From assembly GCA_013003715.1 (NCBI GenBank), contig JABDIN010000058.1, positions 1 through 62,514 of the forward strand: a stretch of 62,514 nt of DNA, in the 5' to 3' direction. The stretch comes from Desulfobacteraceae bacterium. GTDB lineage: Bacteria; Desulfobacterota; Desulfobacteria; Desulfobacterales; Desulfosarcinaceae. The notes below the pieces were generated by a model. It made no database searches. It was given only the letters and a program-made list of their open reading frames with translations, and was not told the DNA's origin. A program made the translations under genes and the position numbers. This document shows, in pieces, positions 43,653 through 53,385 of this stretch (positions are counted from its first letter, which is position 1; each line of letters starts with the position of its first letter).

Positions 43653-45323
43653 TCAACATTTGATTTCCAGACACTTTTTTTCGGTTCGCCGGCGCTCCTC
43701 GTCCCGTATTTCACGCCGCAATAGCTTACCGACCTTGGATTTCGGCAGCATGTCCCGGAATTCAATGTACTGGGGGGTTTTGTATTCCGCGAGTCTTTCA
43801 CGGCACCATTTGGTCAGATCCGTTCCACTGACGCCCCGGGCATCCTCCTTGAGCACCACGATGGCCTTGATGCGCTCCCCCAGTTTCGGGTCCGGAATAC
43901 CGACCACGCAGGCGCCTATCACGCAGTTGTGATCCTGCAGACAGGCTTCAATTTCAGAACAGGATACGCGATAACCCTTGCATTTAATAATATCCGCGCC
44001 ACGATCCACATAGTAGAGCAACCCTTCTTCGTCACACCGGACAAAATCGTTCATCCGGTACCAGGTTTCACCATTGACATCAACGTAGGCCTTGGCCGTC
44101 TCCTCCGGTTTTCGCCAGTATTCCTTTGAGATAAATGCCGAGGTGACCAGCAACTCGCCTTCCACACCGGTGGCAACCGGTTCCAGGGTCAGCGGGTCCA
44201 CGACCATGATTTTCCGGGACGGCAGCGGCAGACCGATACTACCGGGAACCGGCTCACGATCCAGGGGGCTCATGGCCGTGAATCCGACTTCGGTGGCGCC
44301 GTATGCCTGGTAAATCGAAATGCCGAACTGTGTTTTCCATCGGTTGAAGATTTCCAGGGGGAGCACGTCTCCACCACTCCAGCAATATTCCAGGGATCCG
44401 AGGTCGAACAAAGACAGGCGGTCATTTTCAAGCATCATCCGGTACAGCATGGGCGCGCCGAGAAACAGGGTGGCCCTGTGTTTTTCGATGGCGTCCAGAA
44501 TGGCATCCACCTGGGGGGTCGGCATGAGAACGGCGGTATTGCCCCGGGAGAGCACCATGCCCAGCAGAATACCCTGGGCCAATTGATGAAACAAGGGGTT
44601 GACCATGACAAAGACCTCGTTGCCGTCCTCGATAAAACCGTCACCGACCTGCCGTATTTCTTCCACAAAAGATACCATTCCCCGGTGGGTGGCAATGCAG
44701 CCCTTGGGTTGTCCGGTTGTCCCGCCGGTGTACAGGATATAGCTCAGGTGGGTATCCGGATCGATATGAACGGCCGGCGGCTGCGGCTTGAATTTACGGA
44801 GAATGTCCTTGAATGAAAACACATGCGGGGCTGCGTCCACCTTTCCGCCGGGCACCTTGTCGAACAACACGCCAATGGTGCGCTTTATCCAGGGCAACAG
44901 CTCTACATAAGTGGTGACGATGACACGCTTGAGCGATGTTTCATCCAATACTTCAGCCACATATCGATAGTTTCCGTCGAGACATACGATGGTTTCGGCA
45001 CCGGTATCCTCGATTAAGTATTTGATTTCATGGGGTGTATAAATGGGCGACACGGGGACGGGGACGGCGCCGATCACCTGGGCGCCAATATAGGCGATCA
45101 AAAACTGAGGGCAGTTCGGCAGGTATATCATCACCTTGTCGTCCTTTTTCACCCCCATATCGTCGAGGCCGGCCGCAAACCGGAAAATCAGGTTTTTGAT
45201 CCGCCCGTAGGAAAACCGTTCGCCGAGATAAATCACCGCTGTCCGGTCCGGATGTGCATCACATTGCCGAAAAAATCCTGAATATACCAGTTCCGCCTGA
45301 TCAGACATGTTTTTTACTTTCAT
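43653..45323 (-). CDS. AMP-dependent acyl-CoA ligase
   Basis: This 556-residue adenylate-forming enzyme has the AMP-binding signature YILYTGGTTGQPKGCIATHR, then YQAYGATEVGFTAMSPLDRE, YRMNDFVRCDEEGLLYYVDR and a catalytic-lysine region SKVGKLLRREIRDEE. It activates a carboxylic acid to its CoA thioester; length and motifs fit the long-chain or aryl acid-CoA ligase group, but the specificity is open. It is the last gene after livF (99 bp gap) on the same strand, which suggests that it activates the acid imported by the adjoining transporter. A second possible start is Met 45308. Confidence 0.85.
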   Translation of the reverse strand: MKVKNMSDQAELVYSGFFRQCDAHPDRTAVIYLGERFSYGRIKNLIFRFAAGLDDMGVKKDDKVMIYLPNCPQFLIAYIGAQVIGAVPVPVSPIYTPHEIKYLIEDTGAETIVCLDGNYRYVAEVLDETSLKRVIVTTYVELLPWIKRTIGVLFDKVPGGKVDAAPHVFSFKDILRKFKPQPPAVHIDPDTHLSYILYTGGTTGQPKGCIATHRGMVSFVEEIRQVGDGFIEDGNEVFVMVNPLFHQLAQGILLGMVLSRGNTAVLMPTPQVDAILDAIEKHRATLFLGAPMLYRMMLENDRLSLFDLGSLEYCWSGGDVLPLEIFNRWKTQFGISIYQAYGATEVGFTAMSPLDREPVPGSIGLPLPSRKIMVVDPLTLEPVATGVEGELLVTSAFISKEYWRKPEETAKAYVDVNGETWYRMNDFVRCDEEGLLYYVDRGADIIKCKGYRVSCSEIEACLQDHNCVIGACVVGIPDPKLGERIKAIVVLKEDARGVSGTDLTKWCRERLAEYKTPQYIEFRDMLPKSKVGKLLRREIRDEERRRTEKKCLEIKC

Positions 45324-45422
45324 TTCCGGGTGGGCAATACTTCAAAACCAAAAGGTATCTGTCGCTTTTTTCTTTCGTCAATTCTGACTTACCGGTCCGG
45401 TCGGACACGCCGATTCCGGCAA

Positions 45423-46175
45423 TCACATACCAAAATAGGCGGATTTTACATCCGGATTGTCCATGAGTACGTCGGCGGTGCCTTCCAATACAACCCCGCC
45501 GTTTTCCATTACATAGCCCTGATGGATGATCGGCAGAATCGGACGGGCGTATTGTTCGGCGACCAGAACGCTGATACCTGTCTCCCTGTTGATACTGGAT
45601 ATGGCCGCTGAAAGCATCTCTTCGATGACCGGACTCAACCCCAACAGGGGTTCGTCCAGCAGCAAAAGTGTGGGCTGGGCCATCAAAGCCCTGCCGATGG
45701 CCAGCATTTGCTGTTCACCCCCGCTTAAAAAGCCGCCCTCTCTTTTTCGCAGTTTTTTCAGAACCGGGAACAGGTCGAACACATATGCCAAGGTTTCCCG
45801 CGCCTGGGCCCGGGTGGCCAGAATACCGCCAATCCTCAGGTTTTCCATCACACTGCTTTCCTTGAAGATACGCCGTCTCTCCGGGCACAGCACAATACCA
45901 TTGCGTGCGCGCTGGCTGGGTTCCATGCCGATGATATTTTCCCCATTATAAAGGACCTCGCCAAGCACGGTGATACGCTGCCCGCCTTTCATTCTCTCTT
46001 TTTTCTGTTCATCGAGAATGATGCCGGAAATGGTGTACATGAGCGATGATTTCCCGGCACTATTGGCGCCGAACAAGCCGGTGATCTCCCCCTTGCGGCA
46101 GGTTATCGCCAGGTTGTTGATGGCCACGGCGTTTTCATAGAACACCATCAGATCTTTGATTTCCAGTACGTTCAT
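45423..46175 (-). CDS. livF: Branched-chain-type ABC transporter ATPase LivF
   Basis: This 250-residue ATPase has Walker A GLFGANSAGKSSL, signature FLSGGEQQMLAIGRAL and Walker B LLLLDEPLLGLSP, with the ARPILPIIHQGYVMENG ending typical of LivF. A short insert (DEQKKERMKGGQRIT) sits between Walker A and the family's usual YNGE segment. Its start overlaps the livG stop by four bases. It powers uptake together with LivG. Confidence 0.92.
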   Translation of the reverse strand: MNVLEIKDLMVFYENAVAINNLAITCRKGEITGLFGANSAGKSSLMYTISGIILDEQKKERMKGGQRITVLGEVLYNGENIIGMEPSQRARNGIVLCPERRRIFKESSVMENLRIGGILATRAQARETLAYVFDLFPVLKKLRKREGGFLSGGEQQMLAIGRALMAQPTLLLLDEPLLGLSPVIEEMLSAAISSINRETGISVLVAEQYARPILPIIHQGYVMENGGVVLEGTADVLMDNPDVKSAYFGM

Positions 46176-46933
46176 TTTGTTTTTTCCGTTCCCATATAAG
46201 CCGCCTTGACATCGTCCCTGGCCATCACCGCTTCGGGCGGCCCATCGGCGATCTTCTCTCCGAAATTGATGACCACCACTCGGCCGGCCAGTTTGAAAAG
46301 CTCTCTTAACCGGTGTTCCACCATCATCAGGGTGATGCCGCTCATCTGAAGTTTTTCCAACAGCGGAATCAGGCTGGTGATTTCCGACATGCTCAGGCCT
46401 GAAAAAATTTCATCGCAGAGGATCAAATCCGGTTTCAAAGCAATACACCTGGCCAGTTCCAACCGCTTCAGATACCCCAGCGGCAGGGTTCCGGCGGCTT
46501 TATAGGGAACCCTGGCATCCCGTTCAAAACCGATATCCTCCAGGATATCAATGGCCACGGCATCGAGATCTCCGAGTTTGCCAGCCCGCATTTTTTTGAC
46601 ACGGGTCGAATTGAGTGGGATTATTAGGTTTTTATACGCCGGCAGGCTGTGGTAGGGGCGCATGACCTGAAAGGTCCTGACCAACCCGGAATTGGCGATA
46701 CGGTGAGGCGGTTGGCCGCTGATGCGGCGCTTCTTAAAGCGGATCACACCGGTATCGGGCCTCAAAAAGCCGCTGATCAAATTCACCAGTGTGGTCTTGC
46801 CGGCACCGTTCGGACCAATGATACCGACAATGTCTCCTTTGTTTAAGGTGAGGCTGACATTGGAGATCGCCTGCACGCCACCGAAAGATTTACTGATATT
46901 TTCAACGTCGAGGATGGATTCACCGGATGTCAT
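46172..46933 (-). CDS. livG: Branched-chain-type ABC transporter ATPase LivG
   Basis: This 253-residue ATPase has Walker A GIIGPNGAGKTTLVN, the LivG-typical NSGLVRTFQVMRPYHSL, a modified signature (GTLPLGYLKRLELARCIA) and Walker B LILCDEIFSGLS, with Ile-Phe-Ser where most have P-x-x-G. The C-terminal regulatory tail is short. It pairs with LivF, starts two bases after the livM stop and belongs to the same operon. Confidence 0.9.
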   Translation of the reverse strand: MTSGESILDVENISKSFGGVQAISNVSLTLNKGDIVGIIGPNGAGKTTLVNLISGFLRPDTGVIRFKKRRISGQPPHRIANSGLVRTFQVMRPYHSLPAYKNLIIPLNSTRVKKMRAGKLGDLDAVAIDILEDIGFERDARVPYKAAGTLPLGYLKRLELARCIALKPDLILCDEIFSGLSMSEITSLIPLLEKLQMSGITLMMVEHRLRELFKLAGRVVVINFGEKIADGPPEAVMARDDVKAAYMGTEKTK

Positions 46934-46934
46934 A

Positions 46935-47945
46935 TCAGACCTTTTCCCAGCGTTCGAATTGATGGTACTTGCGATCCAGGTACCTTAAAATGCCTTCGGG
47001 TCTATACAGAATAAATCCCAGCAACACCACAGAATACAACACCACCCGCAATTGGCCGAACCCGCGCAGGGCTTCGGACATAGGGGTCAGGAAGATGGCA
47101 CCGATCACCGGGCCGGCCAGCGTCCCCATGCCGCCCATGACGGTGGCCGCGATGGGGAGTATGGAGAAATCCATGGCAAACAGCGAAAGACCCAGCCATC
47201 CGTATAAATGGCTTAAATAAGCGCCGCCGAAACAGCCCATCAGCGCAGCAATAAAAACGGCCCTGATCCGGTATGCCGTGATATCGATGCCCGACGCCCG
47301 CACCGCCTGGTCATTGTCCTTGATGCCGCGGAGAATCAGTCCCAAATCCTCGTTGACCAGCCGCCTCACCACAAAAAGGGAGATCAACACCATGATGATG
47401 ATCACATATTGTTCGACCCAGATATTCGGCAGGGTATCCAGGGCGCTGATGCCCTCGGTGCTGCCGAATATACCCAGCGCGATGATCAGGTAAACACCGA
47501 ACAGGGGCAGCATGAAGCTGACGATGGCAAAATAGATCCCCCTCAACCGGAGGCAGGGGGACAATATCAGCGTACTGATGGCGGCGCCGCCAATGGTGGC
47601 GATGGGGATGGTGACCAAAGGCGGTAAACCGAAGTAGGCATTGAGGACGCCGGAAATGTAGCCGCCCACCCCGATAAACATGGCACCACCCAGACAAACC
47701 AATCCCACATATTCGGCCAGAAAATCAAACCCGAGGGCCAGCAGGGCATATATGCCGGCGGCGCACATGACCCGCTGCCAATACATGTCCAGGAAAAGGG
47801 GCATGGCCAGCAATCCCACTATCAACAGGAGCCGCGGGGCAAGCAGGAACAACATCTCCCGCCAGGAATTGAGGGCGTAAAGCCCCCTGCATCTCACGGT
47901 TATACTGCGATCCAGCCGTTTCTTTCGTCTCTCAAAAGTATCCAC
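46935..47945 (-). CDS. livM: Branched-chain-type ABC transporter permease LivM
   Basis: This 336-residue integral membrane protein has about nine or ten helices and the LivM pattern: YALLALGFDFLAEYVGLVCL, the coupling-loop region RGIKDNDQAVRASGIDITAY, and FAMDFSILPIAATVMGGMGT. A basic N-terminus (FERRKKRLDR) precedes the first helix. Its start abuts the livH stop with no gap. Confidence 0.92.
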   Translation of the reverse strand: MDTFERRKKRLDRSITVRCRGLYALNSWREMLFLLAPRLLLIVGLLAMPLFLDMYWQRVMCAAGIYALLALGFDFLAEYVGLVCLGGAMFIGVGGYISGVLNAYFGLPPLVTIPIATIGGAAISTLILSPCLRLRGIYFAIVSFMLPLFGVYLIIALGIFGSTEGISALDTLPNIWVEQYVIIIMVLISLFVVRRLVNEDLGLILRGIKDNDQAVRASGIDITAYRIRAVFIAALMGCFGGAYLSHLYGWLGLSLFAMDFSILPIAATVMGGMGTLAGPVIGAIFLTPMSEALRGFGQLRVVLYSVVLLGFILYRPEGILRYLDRKYHQFERWEKV

Positions 47946-48830
47946 TTACACTCTCTCCTCAAGCTCCTTCTGCTTTCCCATCAGTCCGGAGGGTTTGAAT
48001 AACAGGATCAGGATGATCGTCCCCACCAACACCACGGATTCCCACATGGCACCGAATAACGAGGTGCTGATAATGACGGCAAAGCCGATGGTAAAAGACG
48101 CCAGGATGGTGCCGGTCCAGCTGCCCAAACCACCGATAATACACACCGCCAGGGCGTGGATCAGCACCTTGTATCCCTGTTCAACCGCAATGTTGCCCAG
48201 TGGCAGAATGAGGATGGCCGCCAACCCGGCCAGGGCCGAGCCGATGGACAGTGATATCATGGCTGCACGATCCGAGTTGACCCCGAGCATCATGGCCGCC
48301 TGTTCATCCTGGGCAATGGCGCGAAGTGAAAGGCCTGTCTTGGTGTACCGAGTGAACAGATGCAACAGCACCAACACGCCGGATCCCACAACAAGAATGA
48401 TCAACCGCTGATAGTCAATGAACACGCCAAAGATTTGGATTTTACCTTCAATCAGCGGGGCAAGGGTGTAAAAAGGGCCGATAAATCCTTTGAGTCCGGC
48501 GATTCCCTGAAGCCGGAGGCCTTCCAGAATGATCAGGCTCACGGCAAACGAAGCGATAATCTCGGATGTGGGCATGCCCCGAAGCCGGATGAGAATGAAA
48601 CGATAAATGAGCAGGCCGATCAAGGCCGCAATCGCCAGGGCAAGGCATATGGCCACGAAATAGTTTAAGTTGAGATCGTTCAGAAAGCTCCATGTCAGAA
48701 ATCCCACCAGCACATATATGGAGCCATGGGCGAAATTGGGTATGCGACTGACACCGTAGACCAGCGAAAAACCAACGGCAATCAGGGCGAATATCATGCT
48801 ATTGATCGTACCGTATATGAGCACTTCCAC
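47946..48830 (-). CDS. livH: Branched-chain-type ABC transporter permease LivH
   Basis: This 294-residue integral membrane protein begins GTINSMIFALIAVGFSLVYG, then VSRIPNFAHGSIYVL, the LivH signature. It contains LRAIAQDEQAAMMLGVNSDR (coupling region) and ends in GTIILILLFKPSGLMGKQKE. It lies 211 bp downstream of livK and directly before livM. It forms the pore with LivM. Confidence 0.92.
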   Translation of the reverse strand: MEVLIYGTINSMIFALIAVGFSLVYGVSRIPNFAHGSIYVLVGFLTWSFLNDLNLNYFVAICLALAIAALIGLLIYRFILIRLRGMPTSEIIASFAVSLIILEGLRLQGIAGLKGFIGPFYTLAPLIEGKIQIFGVFIDYQRLIILVVGSGVLVLLHLFTRYTKTGLSLRAIAQDEQAAMMLGVNSDRAAMISLSIGSALAGLAAILILPLGNIAVEQGYKVLIHALAVCIIGGLGSWTGTILASFTIGFAVIISTSLFGAMWESVVLVGTIILILLFKPSGLMGKQKELEERV

Positions 48831-49041
48831 TGCTGTTCCTCTGGATTCGTTGAATCGTAAATGGATTTATCCCGGCATTATGAATCCGGCAACTAAATAG
48901 GTAAAGTGACGTATCGCTGATTCGCGTAATGAGTTTTCGGCGGAACGTACTGGTGACAAGCCTTCTTGCAGCCACCGCCTCCCATAAACCAGACATACGA
49001 GTTTTGCGTATTTATCCGCCGGAGCAATAGAACCGTCGGCT

Positions 49042-50319
49042 TCACTTTAGCCAGGGCGGTATTTTTATGTTTCCGGTGGCGGCTTTGTCGGGAAAGATCG
49101 TCACGCGTTTACCGTCCTGCCATTGGACCCAGTTGCCCAACACGCTGGTTTGCGGGTCGTATCCGTAAACAATCTGGTGGTTTTCATCGAAGGTCGCTGT
49201 CCCCCGCACCAGGGGCAGATTGGTTTTTTCCAGGGCGGCGATAACCTTGTCCGGTTTGAGAGAATCAGCCCGTTCAATGGCGTCTTTCAGTATGTACATG
49301 GTTTCATAGCCGCTAACACATCCCGTGCTGCGAGGCGGTACCCCCCATCTTTTCTCAAAATTACGGTAAAACGCATGGGTTTGTCCGGTGACGTCGCTGG
49401 GTGTGTTTCCGGCCTCGGAGAGTGTGACAATGGAATATTCGCACTTCCCGTCCGTGGCCGCCCAGAAACCGGGATCTTCGGCCGCGCCGATGAAACCCAC
49501 CGGAAGGGCCGGCACTTCCATACTGGCCCATTGCTTGAGTAGAATCGAGGTCTCCGGGGAGTATGCCCAGATAAAGAGAATTTCAGCGCCGGACTTCTTG
49601 CATTGGGACAAGGCCACGGAATAATCGGTGGTTCCGATGGGGTGTTTATCGCTGCCCACGATTTCCCAACCGGTTTTCACGGCCAATTTCTCAACGATGC
49701 CGGCAGCCTTACGGCACATCAGGCTGTCGTCGATGGAAATGAAGATTTTGTTGAATCCGTGCTCGGCCTTGATCTTGGTCAGCAAGTCGATGGCTTCTTT
49801 GATATACCACTTGACACTGCCGCTGGCGCGGAATGAATACTTGTATTTGCTCCTGTTTTCCGCCACTTTTGCATCCCAGCTGGGGGTGTAGCAGCCGATG
49901 CCCACAATATCCACGACCTTGTAACGGGAATAAAGATCCATGGCCGCCATGCCGCACTCGGACATCACCGGACCACCGGCAATAAAATTCGCCTTCTTCT
50001 GCAGTATGAGCTTTTCGATGGCCAGCAACACCTCGCTGGTGGGAACACCCGGCTCTTCATCCCGGCTGTCAACGATGGTGAGTTTGAACGGACGCTTTTT
50101 GCCGTCAATTGAAATACCGCCGGCGGCATTGATCTCTTCCGTGGCCATCACCATGCCCCGCTCCCCGTTTTGTCCATAGGCACTGGCCCTGGGTATGGGC
50201 GCACCGACAATAATCGGTTTTTCGGCCGCCGCCGCCATGGGCGGTGGTGCAAAGAGCAGCATCGAGACGGCGAAAATAAGGCTGCAGATAAGGGTACAAC
50301 GTAATCGGTGAGGGACCAT
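49042..50319 (-). CDS. livK: ABC transporter substrate-binding protein (LivK type)
   Basis: This 425-residue periplasmic protein starts after AAGGAGGTCGCC and has a signal peptide (about residues 1-32, ending MAAAAEK). A Leu/Ile/Val-type periplasmic binding fold follows: PIIVGAPIPRASAYGQNGER, MATEEINAAGGISIDGKKRP and KKSGAEILFIWAYSPETSIL. Proteins of this subgroup bind many acids besides amino acids. It feeds the LivHMFG transporter. A 211-bp gap before livH may hold a processing or partial termination site; I saw only a weak GCCGG/CCGGC repeat there. Confidence 0.9.
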   Translation of the reverse strand: MVPHRLRCTLICSLIFAVSMLLFAPPPMAAAAEKPIIVGAPIPRASAYGQNGERGMVMATEEINAAGGISIDGKKRPFKLTIVDSRDEEPGVPTSEVLLAIEKLILQKKANFIAGGPVMSECGMAAMDLYSRYKVVDIVGIGCYTPSWDAKVAENRSKYKYSFRASGSVKWYIKEAIDLLTKIKAEHGFNKIFISIDDSLMCRKAAGIVEKLAVKTGWEIVGSDKHPIGTTDYSVALSQCKKSGAEILFIWAYSPETSILLKQWASMEVPALPVGFIGAAEDPGFWAATDGKCEYSIVTLSEAGNTPSDVTGQTHAFYRNFEKRWGVPPRSTGCVSGYETMYILKDAIERADSLKPDKVIAALEKTNLPLVRGTATFDENHQIVYGYDPQTSVLGNWVQWQDGKRVTIFPDKAATGNIKIPPWLK

Positions 50320-50819
50320 GGCGACCTCCTTTTGTCTGTTGAACGGTCATTATCCAAACGATAATTCGCTGTGACAACCCCGCGCCGGTTCAAAAAAGGC
50401 CGGGAATGCGAAATCGTTTGACGTTTATAAAACCATTTTCGGGAATCCGATTTCAGGAGATACCTAAATTATTGGACCATTTAGTTTTTTTGGTATAATT
50501 TTTTACCATGGGTCTTGTCAAGATAATTCAATGGACCCATTAAATAAATTTGATTCACTACCCACATGGTGATATGTATGGGCCCGGAACATCGGCGAAT
50601 TATCCGTAAAGCCCTGCAAATTAAGACTCCGGCACCTGCATTAACGGTTGATGCCGGGGGCCGGATTCATTTCCGTGCCTGAAATAGTCCGATGAATACC
50701 GGATGAAAGCGAGCCCTACGGCATTCGGAAATCCATCGTTGCCCTGCTTGCCAAAAGCCGTTGCGGGTTAGATTATTTAAATATCATACCAAAAAATTTC
50801 TCGGAGAGGGTGAATCACA
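50320..50819. promoter_or_regulatory. Divergent control region, livK / GntR-PBP regulator
   Basis: These 500 bp hold no gene. TTTTTGGTATAAT at 50487-50499 is matched in inverted orientation (12 of 13) by ATCATACCAAAAA at 50783-50795, 25 bp before the regulator start. The first site is also part of a TGGTA...TACCA dyad (50491-50508) of FadR/GntR type. ATGGGTC (50508-50514) and GACCCAT (50534-50540) form a further inverted repeat. These are the likely operators for the adjoining regulator. Confidence 0.5.
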
Positions 50820-52637
50820 TTGATTGTTGAAGAGATCGTTAAAGCCATCAAAACCGACATTATATCGGATAAATACGCTGATCAGGGGAAACTGCCCACC
50901 GAGCGGGACCTGCAACAATTGTTCGGTGTCGGCCGGGGGACGATTCGGGAAGCCCTGAAAATTCTTAAAGGTATGGGGCTGCTGATCATTAAAAAGGGCC
51001 GGGGCGGCGGTGCGTTCATTGCACCGAAGGCAACGCAGATCGCCTCGGAAAGTCTGGCGGATCTGTTTAAGGTCGAAGAATCGAATTTACTGGAATATCT
51101 GGAATTCAGAAAGATCATTGAACCGAAAATGGCTTTTTCCGCCGCCGTGAACAGGGTTGAGGATCACATCGACAGGTTGTCCCGCACCCTGGACCAGCTG
51201 GACGCACGGCCGCATACCCGGGAATTGTTCGTGGCCTTAACCGAAACCTTTTTCGAGGTGCTGGCCGAAGCCACCCAAAATGATTTCATGAAGGCCTTTT
51301 ACCGAAAAACGCTTCCCACGCTGGTGGAAACCGCCAAGTTGGTTTATGAAATTCCAAAGTGTTTCGATCTCTGTGTCCATTTCTACGCCCAACTGCTGCA
51401 GTCCGTCCGGACCGGGGATCCGGCCACGGCGGAAATGATTTCGGAAGCGCACCTGGTGCAGCTTGAAAACAGCGTTCGGCAGGCCAAAACCTTTGGCGTG
51501 CCGTTATTAAAAACCAAGGGAACCATCAAATGGGGCATCATCCTGGATCTGTCCGGCACAACACTGGACTACGGCAAGCAGAGTGCCATGGGCATGATCG
51601 ATGCGGCGCGGTACATCAATGAGAACGGCGGCATCAACGGGAAAAAAGTGGAACTGATCATAAAGGATGATAAATATCAATTGTCGGAATGTGAAAAAGC
51701 CTATCGGTTTCTCCGGGATCAGCAACAGATCGTCGGTCTTTATATACAATCCACGGGAGGCAATTCAGCCATTGCGCCCATGGCCATGAACGATGATATC
51801 TTCATGTTTTCAGGGTCCCCGTCCGCCAAATTTTCCGACCCAAAAAACTATCCGTATTACTTTTTTCTCGGCCCGACCTATTCGGACATGGCCCGGGTGG
51901 CCGTTAAATTCATAAGAAGCGATTGGACAAACCGGGATGAACAGCCCGGATTGGTCTTTTTGTACCCGGACAATCCCTATGGACGCGACCCGCTGGATGC
52001 CGCTAAGCAGTATGCCCGTTCCCTGGACATCGAGATCGGCCCGGATCAGTGCATTGGGTGGCCGACATCCGATGCCACGGATATTCTGATGGCGGTAAAA
52101 GCCGACGACCTGGATTATGCGTTTATCACCTCCACGGCCATGAATGCGGCCACTGTGTTGAAGGACGCACGGCGAATCGGCCTGCGGACCAAGCTGATCT
52201 GCAACATCCGGGTAATGAACGAGGATTTACCGCGTTTCGCACTGGACACCGCGGAAGGCGTGCTGGGTATTCAACCCATGGCCTTTTATGGGGCAAACTG
52301 CCGCGGCATGGCTAAAATACAACGATCCCACGAAAAATGGCATCCCTACCATATCGCCAATGCCATTTACGTGGAAGGGTGGGCCTATATCCTGGTCCCC
52401 ATGGCCGCCGCCCGGATTGCGGACACGGCAGGAGAACTCCATGCGCAAGGATTGAAAAAAGCAATGGAAACGTTCAGAGATTTCGATGCCGGCGGACTGA
52501 CACCACCCATGAGTTATTTTACCGATGACCACCGGCCGGCCACCGGATCCATCGTCTATCAGATCAACCGGGGCCGCATCCAGCCGGTAACGGATTACCT
52601 GGATGTCGGCCGGGATGAAAACTACTTTTGCCTGTAA
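50820..52637 (+). CDS. GntR/FCD regulator fused to LivK-type ligand-binding domain
   Basis: This 605-residue protein starts at TTG 50820, preceded by GGAGAGGG. Residues ~1-70 are a FadR-type winged helix (LPTERDLQQLFGVGRGTIRE, then ALKILKGMGLLIIKKGRGG). Residues ~90-220 are an FCD-like helical domain (LLEYLEFRKIIEPKMAFSAA). Residues ~238-590 are a type 1 periplasmic-binding fold of the Leu/Ile/Val class (KWGIILDLSGTTLDYGKQSA, AARYINENGGINGKKVELII). There is no signal peptide, so this domain must work in the cytoplasm. Divergence from livKHMGF suggests that it senses the transported compound or its CoA ester and controls uptake. Confidence 0.88.
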   Translation: MIVEEIVKAIKTDIISDKYADQGKLPTERDLQQLFGVGRGTIREALKILKGMGLLIIKKGRGGGAFIAPKATQIASESLADLFKVEESNLLEYLEFRKIIEPKMAFSAAVNRVEDHIDRLSRTLDQLDARPHTRELFVALTETFFEVLAEATQNDFMKAFYRKTLPTLVETAKLVYEIPKCFDLCVHFYAQLLQSVRTGDPATAEMISEAHLVQLENSVRQAKTFGVPLLKTKGTIKWGIILDLSGTTLDYGKQSAMGMIDAARYINENGGINGKKVELIIKDDKYQLSECEKAYRFLRDQQQIVGLYIQSTGGNSAIAPMAMNDDIFMFSGSPSAKFSDPKNYPYYFFLGPTYSDMARVAVKFIRSDWTNRDEQPGLVFLYPDNPYGRDPLDAAKQYARSLDIEIGPDQCIGWPTSDATDILMAVKADDLDYAFITSTAMNAATVLKDARRIGLRTKLICNIRVMNEDLPRFALDTAEGVLGIQPMAFYGANCRGMAKIQRSHEKWHPYHIANAIYVEGWAYILVPMAAARIADTAGELHAQGLKKAMETFRDFDAGGLTPPMSYFTDDHRPATGSIVYQINRGRIQPVTDYLDVGRDENYFCL

Positions 52638-53385
52638 CCGGACAACCCCGGCCGCCGCCCACCGCATCTCCACAGGGCCGGGTACACCCTGCCCACTATC
52701 ATTAAAAAGTTGCCGGACGGCTACGACAAATACAAATCACCGGCCATAGACCGGTTGGGCGATGGGTTTGAAGTCGGTAAAACCGATGTTGACAAAGGAA
52801 TTAACGTCAAAGGCCGGCAGAGTGTCTGATGCTCATCTCAAGTAAAATGATCACTTGTTTGAATTGGTGTTTTCAATGCTATCTTTTAAAAAATATCTTG
52901 CTTGGTTCGGCCTTGTCGAATATAAAAAAGTACAAATCTCTTCAATGTGGTTGTTTGTTCAGCGTACGTGATCGATGAGTAATAGTGGTATAACGCGAAA
53001 GATGAGGCGATGTTCCGTATGATAAACCCCACGCCTTCCATATATACCCAATTTCGAATTATCGATGCCATCCCGGCACCTGCCCAACGGCAACGGGAGA
53101 ATTATACAGGCCCCGGATTCCCGGATGGCAATGCATATTCAGGCTTAACCCGGCCGGTATTATCACACGGTTTCGCTTGAACGGATGATTCTAAAAAAAT
53201 ACCGAAATTGTGAACTGGTTCACATACAGCAACCGAAACCCGATGTAAAATCGATCTGGCTCAATGTAGAAAAGTGTAAAATGGAATTACAACTGAAAAA
53301 TTGATTGTAATTCCAAGAATGAATCATGATTTTCCTCTGACCGATATGTCAACTTCACGCTATATGCCTGTAAAGGAGAAAACGG
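52638..53385. other. Intergenic region with a coding remnant and a hairpin
   Basis: About 750 bp with no intact gene. Directly after the regulator stop, and in the same frame, an open stretch runs to a TGA at about 52830 and reads LPTIIKKLPDGYDKYKSPAI, then GKTDVDKGINVKGRQ. It lacks a start and looks like the 3' remnant of some gene that I cannot identify. The rest is AT-rich, with a perfect 11-bp hairpin at 53282-53315. Confidence 0.4.
53282..53315. promoter_or_regulatory. Perfect 11-bp inverted repeat upstream of kelch gene
   Basis: TGGAATTACAA / TTGTAATTCCA with a 12-base loop, 70 bp before the kelch protein start. It is AT-rich and has no T-run, so it could be an operator or a 5' leader hairpin rather than a terminator. 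Confidence 0.4.
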
